The notes under the pieces were generated by a model, which did no database searches, was not told the origin of the DNA, and was given only the letters and a program-made list of their open reading frames with translations. A stretch of DNA of 64,000 nucleotides from Streptomyces sp. I05A-00742 (GTDB lineage: Bacteria > Actinomycetota > Actinomycetes > Streptomycetales > Streptomycetaceae), in assembly GCF_013055795.1 (NCBI RefSeq), contig NZ_JABETO010000004.1, forward strand, positions 1 to 64,000, in the 5' to 3' direction. Positions 33,976 through 42,835 of the stretch are shown here, piece by piece (the first letter of the stretch is position 1; every line of letters starts with the position of its first letter). The position numbers and the translations under genes were made by a program.

Positions 33976-35925
33976 TCACCGGACCCGGATCGTGAGCCCG
34001 CCGGACCAGTGGCCGCCGGGCTCGGGACGGACGGCGCGGCCGTCCACGGTCATCGACAGGGTCCGGCCGTCCGGGGCCGTCAGCCGCGCGGTGCGGTCGA
34101 GGCGGAGGGCCGACAGGTGGCAGGTGCCCGTGGGAGTCCAGCGGCTGCCGGGGCCCAGGGTGAGGATCACTCCGTTGTTGACCACCGCGGCGGGGGTGTT
34201 GGTGACGACGCCGAGCTCCCGGTAGTGGGCGGCGTCGATGACGCTCACCCGGTGCCGGGCGGTGGTCGCCGAGACGACGCCGGTGAGGCGGCAGCGGGTG
34301 AGGACCAGGCTCAGGTTCAGGCCACGCAGCTGCTCGGTGCCGCCACGGGTGCCGTTGAGGAAGTCGCCGGTCAGGTCGATGTCGGTGAACTCGGCCGCGA
34401 CGTCGGTGGTATGTGCGGCGGTGGTGTCGAAGTCCGTGACGCGGCGGGGCGGGCCGGTCGGCTCCCGGTGGACGTTCCCGGCGATTCTCGGGTCGTCCCG
34501 CATCGTCCTGGGGCCCGGGTCGTCGTCGTCCATCAGCTGCATCAGGATCCCGTCGCCGGGGAGCAGCCGCGCGCCGCGGGAGCCGTCGACGACGATCCGC
34601 GCGGGTTGCCCCTTGCCGAGGAACGTCGCTCCGCCGGTGCGGATCACGGTGCCGCCGTCGACGCTGATGGCGCCCGGGCCGTGCCAGAGCACACCGAAGC
34701 GCCGGGAACGGATCGTGGTGGGGCGCGGGTCGAGTGCAGTCAATTCAGGCTCGGTGAGGCCCAGTTGCCAGTCCGTGTTCAGCTTCCGCACCGCCTCGCG
34801 GGTGCTGTCGCCGTAGTGCAGGGCACCGCGGCGGACGATGGCGGCGTAGGCGGCGACGTCGACATCGCAGCCGAGGAAGTGCTGGGTGACGCCGTCGCAG
34901 AGGTAGGAGCCGTAGCCGGCGCCGGCGGTCGTCACCCGGCTGTTGACCGCCGTCAACCGGCAGTCCCGGCTGTCGGTGTCGGAGGACAGCACGCCCCAGC
35001 CCTCGGAGGAGAGGGTGGAGGCGACATAGGCCGCGGTGCTGCCCGCGCCCACCAGGTTGGTGGTGCGCACGTTGCCCGAGAGGCCGAGAGTCCAGGGCGC
35101 GGACATCATGCGCCAGAGCTCGACGGTGGGCACATAGCCGGGCGGCAGCACGCCGTTGCTGGTGTGCAGCCGGGAGTTCCTCACCACGGCCGTCGCGCCG
35201 CCGGTGACGACCACGGCGGCCCGGACCGCGCCGCGGCACCTGATCCGGGCCCCGTCCACCACCAGGCGCGCTCCAGTGCCGGAGGCCGTCAGGGCGGCTC
35301 CGTAGCCGACGAAATCGGAGCGGCCGTTCCCGGTCAGCTCGATGCGGGGCCGGCGCAGGAGGTACGTACCGCCGTCCACCCGGACGCCGTTGAAGACCTC
35401 GCCGGTGGAGACGACGGTCAGGCCGTCGGCGGCGGAGGCGCCGACGCGCCCGCGTCGCGCGGCGGACACGGACCCGGCGGCGTCGGGTCCGTCGGCGGTG
35501 ATGTACAGCGCCTGCCGGAACTCGAAGGTCAGGCCGTAGAAGCGGACGGGGTGCCGCTCGGTCACGGTGATCACCACGTCGCCGCGGTAGGTCCCGGGGG
35601 AGATCCGGGCGACGTCGCCCGCCGTCAGGCCCGTTCCGGTCTCGACCCCGTCCACGGTGAGGGTGAGCACCTTGCCCGCCGGGGCGGCGAGGACGCCGCC
35701 GGGCTCCACGACGAGGCTGCGGTATCGCGTGGTGCGGGCGAGGACGACGGTCTTCCCGTTGCGCACAGTGAAAGCGGGGACGGGCGCCGTCCGGTCGTCC
35801 CCGGACCCGGTGAGGGCGGCGGCGGTGCCGAGGACGACGGCTCCGCCCAGCGCCGCGCCGAATCCCAGGAAGCGGCGCCGGCCGGGCCGGGGGGCCGGGG
35901 GTGGCGCAGAGGGGTCCGATGCCAT
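33976..35925 (-). CDS. Tat-exported right-handed beta-helix protein
   Basis: 649 aa. The N-terminus has a twin-arginine signal (GRRRFLGFGAALGGAVVLG). The mature protein is almost entirely short beta repeats with Asn/Gly/Val/Arg turns (TYLLRRPRIELTGNGRSDFV, VVVTGGATAVVRNSRLHTSN, LNLSLVLTRCRLTGVVSATT), as in pectate-lyase-like parallel beta-helices. No clear catalytic motif. It is transcribed against the biosynthetic genes and converges with the PPOX gene (10 bases apart). Substrate or role is unknown; a polysaccharide- or surface-related function is plausible. Confidence 0.75.
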   Translation of the reverse strand: MASDPSAPPPAPRPGRRRFLGFGAALGGAVVLGTAAALTGSGDDRTAPVPAFTVRNGKTVVLARTTRYRSLVVEPGGVLAAPAGKVLTLTVDGVETGTGLTAGDVARISPGTYRGDVVITVTERHPVRFYGLTFEFRQALYITADGPDAAGSVSAARRGRVGASAADGLTVVSTGEVFNGVRVDGGTYLLRRPRIELTGNGRSDFVGYGAALTASGTGARLVVDGARIRCRGAVRAAVVVTGGATAVVRNSRLHTSNGVLPPGYVPTVELWRMMSAPWTLGLSGNVRTTNLVGAGSTAAYVASTLSSEGWGVLSSDTDSRDCRLTAVNSRVTTAGAGYGSYLCDGVTQHFLGCDVDVAAYAAIVRRGALHYGDSTREAVRKLNTDWQLGLTEPELTALDPRPTTIRSRRFGVLWHGPGAISVDGGTVIRTGGATFLGKGQPARIVVDGSRGARLLPGDGILMQLMDDDDPGPRTMRDDPRIAGNVHREPTGPPRRVTDFDTTAAHTTDVAAEFTDIDLTGDFLNGTRGGTEQLRGLNLSLVLTRCRLTGVVSATTARHRVSVIDAAHYRELGVVTNTPAAVVNNGVILTLGPGSRWTPTGTCHLSALRLDRTARLTAPDGRTLSMTVDGRAVRPEPGGHWSGGLTIRVR

Positions 35926-36186
35926 GTCATGTACTCCCTCGCGTCGCCCGGCCGGGATTTCGGATCGGCGTCACGCGACCGAAATGATAATCCCAAGGAT
36001 TTTCAGAAGCTTTTCCCTTGGGCGCCTCTTCCGGTCCGACGGCAGTTCCGAATTCTACTCCGGGCAGCCGGTCATCATATGTGCGTACTGATGCCTCGTT
36101 CGGGTCCACATCGTTCGACCCCCCATTCCGGTACGGGAAATGCACCTACGATCGGCGCGTGGGAAACCGGATCGAGGGGGTCTCTG
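35926..36186. promoter_or_regulatory. Divergent AT-rich promoter region with CCCAAGG inverted repeat
   Basis: 261 bases between the beta-helix gene and the ammonia-lyase. The segment 35980-36070 is markedly AT-rich (AATGATAATCCCAAGGATTT, CAGAAGCTTTTCCC). Inverted repeat CCCAAGG (35992-35998) / CCTTGGG (36016-36022). This is the only promoter-sized gap before the seven-gene operon, so it probably drives it. Confidence 0.5.
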
Positions 36187-37872
36187 TTGGCGACTACACA
36201 TACGGTTCCGCGGTCCGGGGCGACCGGCGCGGCCCTGGTGCTGGGTTCCGATGCACTGCGCGCCGAGCAGGTCGCGGATTTCGCGAGGCGCCCCGACCAC
36301 TGGGAGATCCGCCTCGACGCCGACGCCGAGGCACGGATGACCGCGGCCCAGCGGGTCAAGGACGACCTCGTCGCCTCCGGACAGCCCGTCTACGGCGTGA
36401 CCACGGGGTTCGGCGACAGTTGTGGGCGGCACATCGGCCCGGCCAAGGCGGCCGCCCTGCAGCGCAACCTCATCTCGGGCCACCTGGCGGGCAGCGGCGG
36501 CACGGCGCCGCCCGAGGTGGCCCGGGCGACCATGCTGATCAGGGCCAACTGTCTGGCCCGCGGGTACTCCGGGGTGCGGGTGGCCCTGGTCGAGCTCCTG
36601 ACGGACTGTCTGCGCGAGGACATCCTGCCGCTGATCCCGGAACGGGGGTCCGTGGGCGCCAGCGGTGACCTCGTCCCGCTGGCCTACCTCGCCGACATGC
36701 TGACCGGCAACGGCGCCGTGGTGCACCGCGGCGAGAAACGGCCCGCCGCCGCGGCGCTGCGCCGGGCCGGGCTCACACCGATGGAGCTGGCGCCGAAGGA
36801 GGGCCTGGCGCTGATCAACGGCACGTCCTTCATGAGCGGTTACGCGGTCGCGGCCGTCCGCGCCGCACGTGACCTGGCCGCGATCGCGGACCTCTGCACG
36901 GCGCTCGCGGTCGAGGCCCTCCAGGCCAGTTCCGGCCCCTTCGAACCCTTCCTCCACACACAGAAGCCGCACCCCGGGCAGCGGACCAGCGCGGCGAGGA
37001 TCCACCGCCTCCTGGAGGGCTCCAAGCTCGCCATCGAGCACCGGGACAGGGTCGGCGCCAATCCCCGGCTCGCCGGTGAGGGCTACCAGATGCTGCGGAC
37101 CGGGTTGCAGGACCGCTACTCGGTCCGGTGCGCGCCGCATGTGACGGGCGTCCTGAACGACACGCTGGACTGGGTCGCCGACTGGCTCGACATCGAGATC
37201 AACTCCACCAACGACAACCCCCTGTTCGACCCCGAGGCCGGTGAGGTGCACCACGGCGGCAACTTCTACGGAGGCCACGTCGGCCAGGCGATGGACGCCC
37301 TCAAGCTCGCCGTCGCGAGCGTCGGGGATCTGCTGGACCGGCAGATGGCGATGGTGGTCGACGAGAAGAGCAACCAGGGGCTGACCGCGAACCTCGTCCG
37401 TCCCACGGACGACACGGACTACGACTCCGGGATGCACCACGGCTTCAAGGCCGCGCAGATCGCCTCCTCCTCCCTGGCCGCCGAGGCGTTGAAGAACACC
37501 GCTCCGGCCACGGCCTTCTCGCGCTCGACGGAGTCGCACAACCAGGACAAGGTGAGCATGGCCTCCATCGCGGCCCGCGACGCCCTGCAGACCGTCGAAC
37601 TGGTGCAGAACATCGCGGCCATCGACCTGGCGGCGCTGTGCCAGGCGGTGGACCTGAGGGGCGCCGACCGCATGGCCCCGGCGACACGGGCGGCCCACGA
37701 ACGGGTGCGAAGCGTCGTCCGCTTCGTCGACCGGGACCGGCGCCTGGACACGGACCTGGCCGAGCTCGTGGCCCTGATCAGGTCGGGCGGGATCACCGCG
37801 GTGCTCCCGGGCCCCGGCCCGGAGACGGCGGCGGAGCTGCCCGGACAGCCGCGGAGGAGCTGTGTCCACTGA
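36187..37872 (+). CDS. MIO-dependent aromatic amino acid ammonia-lyase/aminomutase
   Basis: 561 aa. The MIO prosthetic group forms from Ala158-Ser159-Gly160 in GSVGASGDLVPLAYLADML. Other signatures: the Tyr-loop YGVTTGFGDSCGRHI, EGLALINGTSFMSGYAV, NSTNDNPLFDPEAG and FSRSTESHNQDKVSM. The GASGDLVPL..PKEGLALINGT pattern resembles bacterial Phe lyases/mutases (EncP/AdmH/StlA) more than HutH, but Phe versus Tyr, and lyase versus mutase, cannot be settled by eye. The start is a TTG at 36187 with GAGGGGG eight bases upstream; no ATG or GTG fits. It overlaps the ACP gene by 11 bases. Expected product: cinnamate/p-coumarate, or a beta-amino acid. Confidence 0.88.
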   Translation: MATTHTVPRSGATGAALVLGSDALRAEQVADFARRPDHWEIRLDADAEARMTAAQRVKDDLVASGQPVYGVTTGFGDSCGRHIGPAKAAALQRNLISGHLAGSGGTAPPEVARATMLIRANCLARGYSGVRVALVELLTDCLREDILPLIPERGSVGASGDLVPLAYLADMLTGNGAVVHRGEKRPAAAALRRAGLTPMELAPKEGLALINGTSFMSGYAVAAVRAARDLAAIADLCTALAVEALQASSGPFEPFLHTQKPHPGQRTSAARIHRLLEGSKLAIEHRDRVGANPRLAGEGYQMLRTGLQDRYSVRCAPHVTGVLNDTLDWVADWLDIEINSTNDNPLFDPEAGEVHHGGNFYGGHVGQAMDALKLAVASVGDLLDRQMAMVVDEKSNQGLTANLVRPTDDTDYDSGMHHGFKAAQIASSSLAAEALKNTAPATAFSRSTESHNQDKVSMASIAARDALQTVELVQNIAAIDLAALCQAVDLRGADRMAPATRAAHERVRSVVRFVDRDRRLDTDLAELVALIRSGGITAVLPGPGPETAAELPGQPRRSCVH

Positions 37873-38161
37873 CCCACGGGACGTCGAACCCGTCATCCGC
37901 GACACGGTCGGCGCGGTCCTCAGCACGTCGGCGGCCGACTGGCCCCGCGACCGTCCCCTGGACGAGCTGCCGGACGCGATCTACGACAGCCTGGCGCAGC
38001 TGGAGGTGCTCACCCGGGTGGAGCGGGCGTTCCGGCTCGCGCCGCGGCCCGTCGAGCCGGACCGGCTGCGGACCATCGGCACCATCGTGGCCCTGGTCAC
38101 CGGCTCCCCCTCCGCCCGCACGCCCGCGGACGCCCGCCCGGCCGAGGGCGGTGGCGTATGA
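37862..38161 (+). CDS. Acyl carrier protein
   Basis: 99 aa. VIRDTVGAVLSTSAADWPRD, then LPDAIYDSLAQLEVLTRVER with the phosphopantetheine serine at residue 43 (Asp-Ser-Leu), then an acidic/hydrophobic third helix region and a disordered Pro/Ala-rich tail. GTG start inside the end of the lyase gene; its stop overlaps the ATG of the ketosynthase gene (ATGA). Carries the starter and growing chain for the adjacent ketosynthase; needs a phosphopantetheinyl transferase encoded elsewhere. Confidence 0.85.
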   Translation: MSTDPRDVEPVIRDTVGAVLSTSAADWPRDRPLDELPDAIYDSLAQLEVLTRVERAFRLAPRPVEPDRLRTIGTIVALVTGSPSARTPADARPAEGGGV

Positions 38162-40446
38162 GCGCCGTCCCGCCGCGGGTCGCCGTCACCGGTGTGTACC
38201 TGGCCTCGGGGCTGGGCGCCGGGACCGAGGAGGTCTGGCGGGCCGTGTGCGCCGGTGACTCGGCCCTCGGCCGCTGCGCGGACCTGGCGGACGTGTTCGC
38301 GGCACGGCTTCCCGACGCCCCGGGCGCCGCGCCGCTGATCGAGCGGGCGGGCCTCGGCGCACTGCGGGACGCGGCCGTCGACGCGGACGCGTTCGATCCG
38401 TACGAGATCGGCGTCGCCCTGGGCACCAACGCCGGTTCGGAGGAGCTCTGGACCCACTACCGCTCGGCGGCGGGTCAGGACCGGCACCCGGCGCACACCT
38501 GCGCCGACCGGCTCGGCGCCGCGCTCGGCGGCCGGGGGCCCAAGGCGGTCTTCGCCACCGGGTGCATCGCCGGCGCGAACGCCCTCGGCTACGCGTACGA
38601 CGCCGTGGCCACCGGCCGCGCCACGGTCATGCTGGCCGGCGGTTACGAGGCGCTGAACATCACCACGGTCGCGACGTTCGCCAGCTGGAAGTCGATCGAT
38701 TCCGCGCCGTGCGCGCCCTACGCCCGCAGCGGTGGCCTGAACCTGGGCGAGGCGGTGGCGTTCCTGGTCCTGGAGTCGGAGCGGTCCGCGCTCGCGCGCG
38801 GCGTGCCGGTCCTCTCCTACGTGCTCGGGTACGGCCTGACCAGCGACGCGTACCACATCACCGCTCCCCCGCCGGACGGTTCCGGGCTGCGCGACGCCAT
38901 GCTCGGCGCGCTGGGCCGCGCGGGCCTCGCTCCGGACGCGGTCGGCTACGTCAACGGTCACGGCACCGGCACGCCCGCCAACGACACCGCCGAACTCAAC
39001 GCGATGCGAGCCGTGTTCACCGGTCCGCATCCCCCGCCGATGAGCAGTTCGAAGCCGCAGGTGGGGCACACGCTGGGGGCCTGCGGGGCGGTGGAGGCGG
39101 TCCTGACGACGCTGGCCCTGCGGGACCAGGTCCTCCCGCCGACCGCCAACGCCGACGACTCGGCGCCCTGGGACGTCGTACCGCGGGTCGCGCGGCGGCC
39201 CCGGGCGGAGGTCGAGGTCGCGCTGTCCAACTCGATCGCCTTCGGCGGCGCCTGCTGTTCCCTGGTCCTCGGACGCCGCGGCGGCCCGGCACGGGAACGG
39301 CCGCGCGGGAGCCTCTCGTTCACCGGTGCCGGAGTGGTCTCGCCCCTGGCCCTCGGGCGGCGCGCGTTCCTCGCGGCGCTGCACGGGAGCCCGCCGGACG
39401 GCACCGGACGCCCCGGCGCGGTCAGCGAGTTCATCGACCCGAAGTACCGCCCGCGGCTCGACGGCCTCGGCGCCCTCACGGTGGCCGCGGCGCGGATGGC
39501 CTGGGACGACGCGGGCCTGCGGGACGGCACGCGGGTCGGCGTCGTCCTGGCGACCTCCGCCGGCCCGATCGGCACCGTGGAGCGCCTGAACGAGACCGTC
39601 GAGCGCGAGGGCCCCGAGTTCGTCAGCGCCGTGCACGCCCCGAACATCGTCTCCAGCGTGCCGGCGGGCTACGTCACGCTGGAGCTGGGCCTGGGCGGCC
39701 CGCTGGCCGCCGTCTCCACCGGCGACGCCTCGGGGCTGATCGCGCTGGGCCACGCGGCCGACCTGATCCGGCAGGGCCAGGCCGACGCCGTCCTCGTCGT
39801 CGCGGCCGACGAGGTCACCGGCACGCTCGCGCGGGCGTACGGCCACTACGGTCTGAACGGCCCCGGCCTGCCCCGCCCGTACGCGCGCACCGCGGCCCCG
39901 GGCGCCGTCGCGGCCGGGGCGGCGGCCGTGGTCCTGGAGGCGTCCGACCACGCCAGGGCCCGGGGCGCCACCGCGCTCGGCACCCTGCTCGGGCACGCGG
40001 TGACCTCGGGGCCGGGCCCGTCGGAGGACGTTCCGCTGTGCGCCGACGCCTGGTCCCGGGCGCTGCGCCGGGCGCTGGACGCGACGCCGGGCGGGGAGGC
40101 CGTCGACGTCTACGGTGCCGCCCGGGGCGTCCCGGCCCTGGACGACGCCGAGCTCGCCGCGGTCGCCTCCTGCCTCAAGTCGGCCCGCACCCGGCTGACC
40201 GCCCTCGCCGGGACGACCGGGCACTGCCAGTCGGCCGGTGCGCTGCTGTCCCTCGTCGCCGCCCTCGACGGCTGCGGGAGCGGCCGGCTGCCGCGGCCGG
40301 CGGAACCGTCCGATCCGCTGCCCGGCGCGCTCTCCTACTGGTCGGCGGCGGCCGCGGACGGACCGCGCCGGGCCCTGGTGAGCGCCGCCAGCTGGGGCGG
40401 TACGTACGCGGCGGCGGTCGTCGGCCCGCCCGGTGAGGACACGTGA
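38158..40446 (+). CDS. Single-chain ketosynthase / chain-length-factor-like fusion
   Basis: 762 aa made of two thiolase-fold halves. The first (1-~380) is a complete KS: Cys136 in FATGCIAGANALG, His268 in NGHGTGTPAND, His304 in KPQVGHTLGACG. The second (~383-755) keeps the fold (SLSFTGAGVVSPLALGRRAF, VSTGDASGLIALGHAADLI, TTGHCQSAGALLSL) but has Asp523 where the Cys belongs, and VYGAARGVP where the first His motif should be, so it cannot condense. This is the arrangement of a KSalpha plus chain-length-factor pair, here on one polypeptide; type II systems normally use two genes. Start overlaps the ACP stop; stop overlaps the next start (TGATG). No ketoreductase/dehydratase domains are inside. 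Confidence 0.88.
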   Translation: MSAVPPRVAVTGVYLASGLGAGTEEVWRAVCAGDSALGRCADLADVFAARLPDAPGAAPLIERAGLGALRDAAVDADAFDPYEIGVALGTNAGSEELWTHYRSAAGQDRHPAHTCADRLGAALGGRGPKAVFATGCIAGANALGYAYDAVATGRATVMLAGGYEALNITTVATFASWKSIDSAPCAPYARSGGLNLGEAVAFLVLESERSALARGVPVLSYVLGYGLTSDAYHITAPPPDGSGLRDAMLGALGRAGLAPDAVGYVNGHGTGTPANDTAELNAMRAVFTGPHPPPMSSSKPQVGHTLGACGAVEAVLTTLALRDQVLPPTANADDSAPWDVVPRVARRPRAEVEVALSNSIAFGGACCSLVLGRRGGPARERPRGSLSFTGAGVVSPLALGRRAFLAALHGSPPDGTGRPGAVSEFIDPKYRPRLDGLGALTVAAARMAWDDAGLRDGTRVGVVLATSAGPIGTVERLNETVEREGPEFVSAVHAPNIVSSVPAGYVTLELGLGGPLAAVSTGDASGLIALGHAADLIRQGQADAVLVVAADEVTGTLARAYGHYGLNGPGLPRPYARTAAPGAVAAGAAAVVLEASDHARARGATALGTLLGHAVTSGPGPSEDVPLCADAWSRALRRALDATPGGEAVDVYGAARGVPALDDAELAAVASCLKSARTRLTALAGTTGHCQSAGALLSLVAALDGCGSGRLPRPAEPSDPLPGALSYWSAAAADGPRRALVSAASWGGTYAAAVVGPPGEDT

Positions 40447-41549
40447 TGGAGAGCTATCAGGAGCTGTCGCCCCGGGAGTTCCTCGCCCGGAGCCTGGGGG
40501 CCTCGCCCGCCGGGCCGCCGGGGCCGTCCGTCACCCGGTGGGAGCGGCTCGGGCGGCGGTCCGCCGCCGAGCTGGTGGCGGATGTCCTGCCGGACGTGGT
40601 CGAGTTGTGCACGTCCGGCAGCACGGGCCCCGCCGCGCCCTGGCGCCACAGCCGACGGCAGTTGTGGTCGGAGGCCGGGATGCTGGCCGACCTGGTCCGT
40701 GCCGACCGTCCCCGGGCGGTCCTGTCGTTCGCGCCCCCCGCCCACCTCTACGGCCTCATCGCGACGGCGCTGCTGCCCGCCGTGCTCGGTCTTCCCGTGT
40801 GCTACTGGCCGCGGTACGGGCTGCCGGTCCCCGCCATCGACGCCGACCGCTGGCTGGTGGTGGCCATTCCGTGGGCCTTCCCCGTCCTGCTCCGCGACCC
40901 GTCGGTGCTCGGCCGGAGCGAGCACGTCACGGTGATGCACAGCACCGCCACCCTGCCGGCCACGGCCGGGGAGTTCGTCTCGGCGACCGGGCCCGGCCGG
41001 GTGCGGCTGGTCGAACTGTTCGGGTCCACGGAGACCGGGGCCATCGCCCACCGGGAGCACACCACCGCCCCGTCGCCCTGGACCCTGATGGACGACGTCC
41101 GCTTCGACGGCGATCCCGCCGACGGCCGGCTCGGTGTGTCCGGCCCCCGGCTCGCCCTGACCCCGGAGGGCCGTCCCATGGCGCGGTGGACCACCGACGA
41201 CCACGTCCAGCGGCTGGACGACCGCAGCTTCCACTTCCACGGCCGCCGGCACCGGCTGATCAAGGTCAACGGCCGCCGGATCGACCTCGATCTGGTGGAG
41301 GAGCGGCTGCGCGCGGCCCTCCCCTGCGCCGACCTCACCTGTGTGCCCGTCCCCGACCGGCTCCGCGGCGAGCACGTCGAACTCATCGTCGCCGGGCCCC
41401 ACGAGCCGCACCTCGTCCGCCGGCGGACGACCGAGGCGCTGCGCGGACTCGGCGTCACCGTCGGGCACATCCGGATCGTCGACCGCATCGACCGCGGTGA
41501 CACCGGCGAACCCCGCCCGTTCGCCGACCGGGGGGTGACCGGCCCATGA
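40446..41549 (+). CDS. Short AMP-binding (acyl-activating) enzyme-like protein
   Basis: 367 aa of the ANL superfamily, ~130-200 residues shorter than usual; it begins almost at the A3 loop. Seen: A3 VELCTSGSTGPAAPWR (the usual Lys after GxP is absent), A5 LVELFGSTETGAIAHR, A7 ARWTTDDHVQRL, A8 HGRRHRLIKVNGRRIDLD. At the A10 position, where a catalytic Lys should lie in a TGK motif, the sequence is DRGDTGEPRP (Glu). It may activate an arylacrylate and pass it to the ACP, but the missing lysine leaves real doubt about adenylation. Overlaps its neighbours by 3-4 bases. Confidence 0.78.
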   Translation: MESYQELSPREFLARSLGASPAGPPGPSVTRWERLGRRSAAELVADVLPDVVELCTSGSTGPAAPWRHSRRQLWSEAGMLADLVRADRPRAVLSFAPPAHLYGLIATALLPAVLGLPVCYWPRYGLPVPAIDADRWLVVAIPWAFPVLLRDPSVLGRSEHVTVMHSTATLPATAGEFVSATGPGRVRLVELFGSTETGAIAHREHTTAPSPWTLMDDVRFDGDPADGRLGVSGPRLALTPEGRPMARWTTDDHVQRLDDRSFHFHGRRHRLIKVNGRRIDLDLVEERLRAALPCADLTCVPVPDRLRGEHVELIVAGPHEPHLVRRRTTEALRGLGVTVGHIRIVDRIDRGDTGEPRPFADRGVTGP

Positions 41550-42835
41550 GGATCGGCATCGTCGGCGACGGCATCTCCGGGCTCCACCTGGCGCTGCGGC
41601 TGCACCAGTTGGGCATCGACGCCACGCTCTTCGGGTCCAGGCCGCCGGAGGCCGTGCGCCGGGGCCGGGCGCTCAACTTCGTCGCGCGCTCGGGGAGCAC
41701 CCGGCGGCGCGAGGCCCTGCTGGGCGTCGACTTCTGGACCGCGCCCGACACCCTGGCCGGGGCGCGGACGGTCACGGTCCACGGCCCGGGGCCGCTGATG
41801 TTCCGTGCCGACCCCGACCCCGCCTACAGCGTGGTCGACTTCCGGCTCTACCTGCCCGCGCTGGCCGAGGAGTACCGGGCCCGCGGGGGACGGCACGTCG
41901 TCACGGACCTCACCGCGGCGACGGTCCAGGACGCCGCCCACGACCATGACCTGGTGGTCGTCGCCGGCGGCAGGGCGGCAGGGGAGCTCTTCCCCCGCGA
42001 CCCCGGACGCTCCCCGTTCGACACCCCGCAGCGGGTGCTGTGCGGGGGGCTGTACCACGGCATCGGCGAGGACGTGCCGCACAGCATCGAGTTCCACGTC
42101 GTACCGGGCGTCGGCGAGGTCCTGCGGATGCCGTTCCACTGCGCGGACGGCCGCGTCGACGTGCTCGGTCTGGAGGCCGTCCCGGGCGGCCCCCTCGAAG
42201 CGGTCTGCCGCTCCCCCCACGACCCCGACCCGGCACGCTTCCACGCCGCCGTCCTCGACGCGCTCCACCGGCACGTCCCCGAACTCCGGGAGCGCGTCGA
42301 CGAGCGGACGTTCGGGCTGAATCACCCGGCCGACCTGGTGCAGGGCGGGATCGTCCCGGTGGTGCGCCGCGCCTGGCGGCCCCTGACCGACGACACCTTC
42401 GCGCTCGCCGTGGGGGACGCCTGGATCGTCAACGACCCCATCACCGCGCAGGGCGCCAACCTGGGCTCCCACTGCGCCTGGGAGATCGCCGAGGCGATCG
42501 CCGCCGGGCCGCCCTACGACGCGGACTTCTGCCGCGCCGCGGAGGAGCGGCTGCGCCCGTACGCGGACGGCGTGGTGCGGTGGACCGCCGACTTCCTGCG
42601 CCCGCCCACCCCCCAGCTCCTCGATCTCTTCCGGGCGGCGGACGCCGATCCGGCGGTGGCCGCCGCCTTCGCCGCCAACTTCGACGACCCGCCGGCCATG
42701 TGGCGCAGCATCGCCACCCCGGAGCGGACCGCCGCCTTCCTCGCCGAGGTGCGGTCGCGGCCCGCCCCCACTCCCGTAGCGACGAGTATCCCGAGGACAC
42801 ATCCGTGGGCCGACTTGACCGCAAGACCGTCCTGA
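41546..42835 (+). CDS. StyA-like FAD monooxygenase (styrene/indole monooxygenase family)
   Basis: 429 aa. N-terminal FAD site IGIVGDGISGLHLALRLHQL, then LFGSRPPEAVRRGRALNFVA, and C-terminal ALAVGDAWIVNDPITAQGAN, which is the GD-motif with the PxxGQG-like loop typical of group E flavoprotein epoxidases. Such enzymes epoxidise vinyl-arenes or indoles with FADH2 from a separate reductase. A cinnamoyl-type alkene is a plausible substrate here. ATG overlaps the previous stop (ATGA); the 3' end overlaps the SDR gene by 31 bases. Confidence 0.85.
   Translation: MRIGIVGDGISGLHLALRLHQLGIDATLFGSRPPEAVRRGRALNFVARSGSTRRREALLGVDFWTAPDTLAGARTVTVHGPGPLMFRADPDPAYSVVDFRLYLPALAEEYRARGGRHVVTDLTAATVQDAAHDHDLVVVAGGRAAGELFPRDPGRSPFDTPQRVLCGGLYHGIGEDVPHSIEFHVVPGVGEVLRMPFHCADGRVDVLGLEAVPGGPLEAVCRSPHDPDPARFHAAVLDALHRHVPELRERVDERTFGLNHPADLVQGGIVPVVRRAWRPLTDDTFALAVGDAWIVNDPITAQGANLGSHCAWEIAEAIAAGPPYDADFCRAAEERLRPYADGVVRWTADFLRPPTPQLLDLFRAADADPAVAAAFAANFDDPPAMWRSIATPERTAAFLAEVRSRPAPTPVATSIPRTHPWADLTARPS

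Noticed and set aside
34009..36186. Upstream extension of the ammonia-lyase frame
   Set aside because: It lies antisense to the Tat beta-helix gene and crosses an AT-rich promoter gap; the real start is the TTG at 36187 with a good ribosome site.
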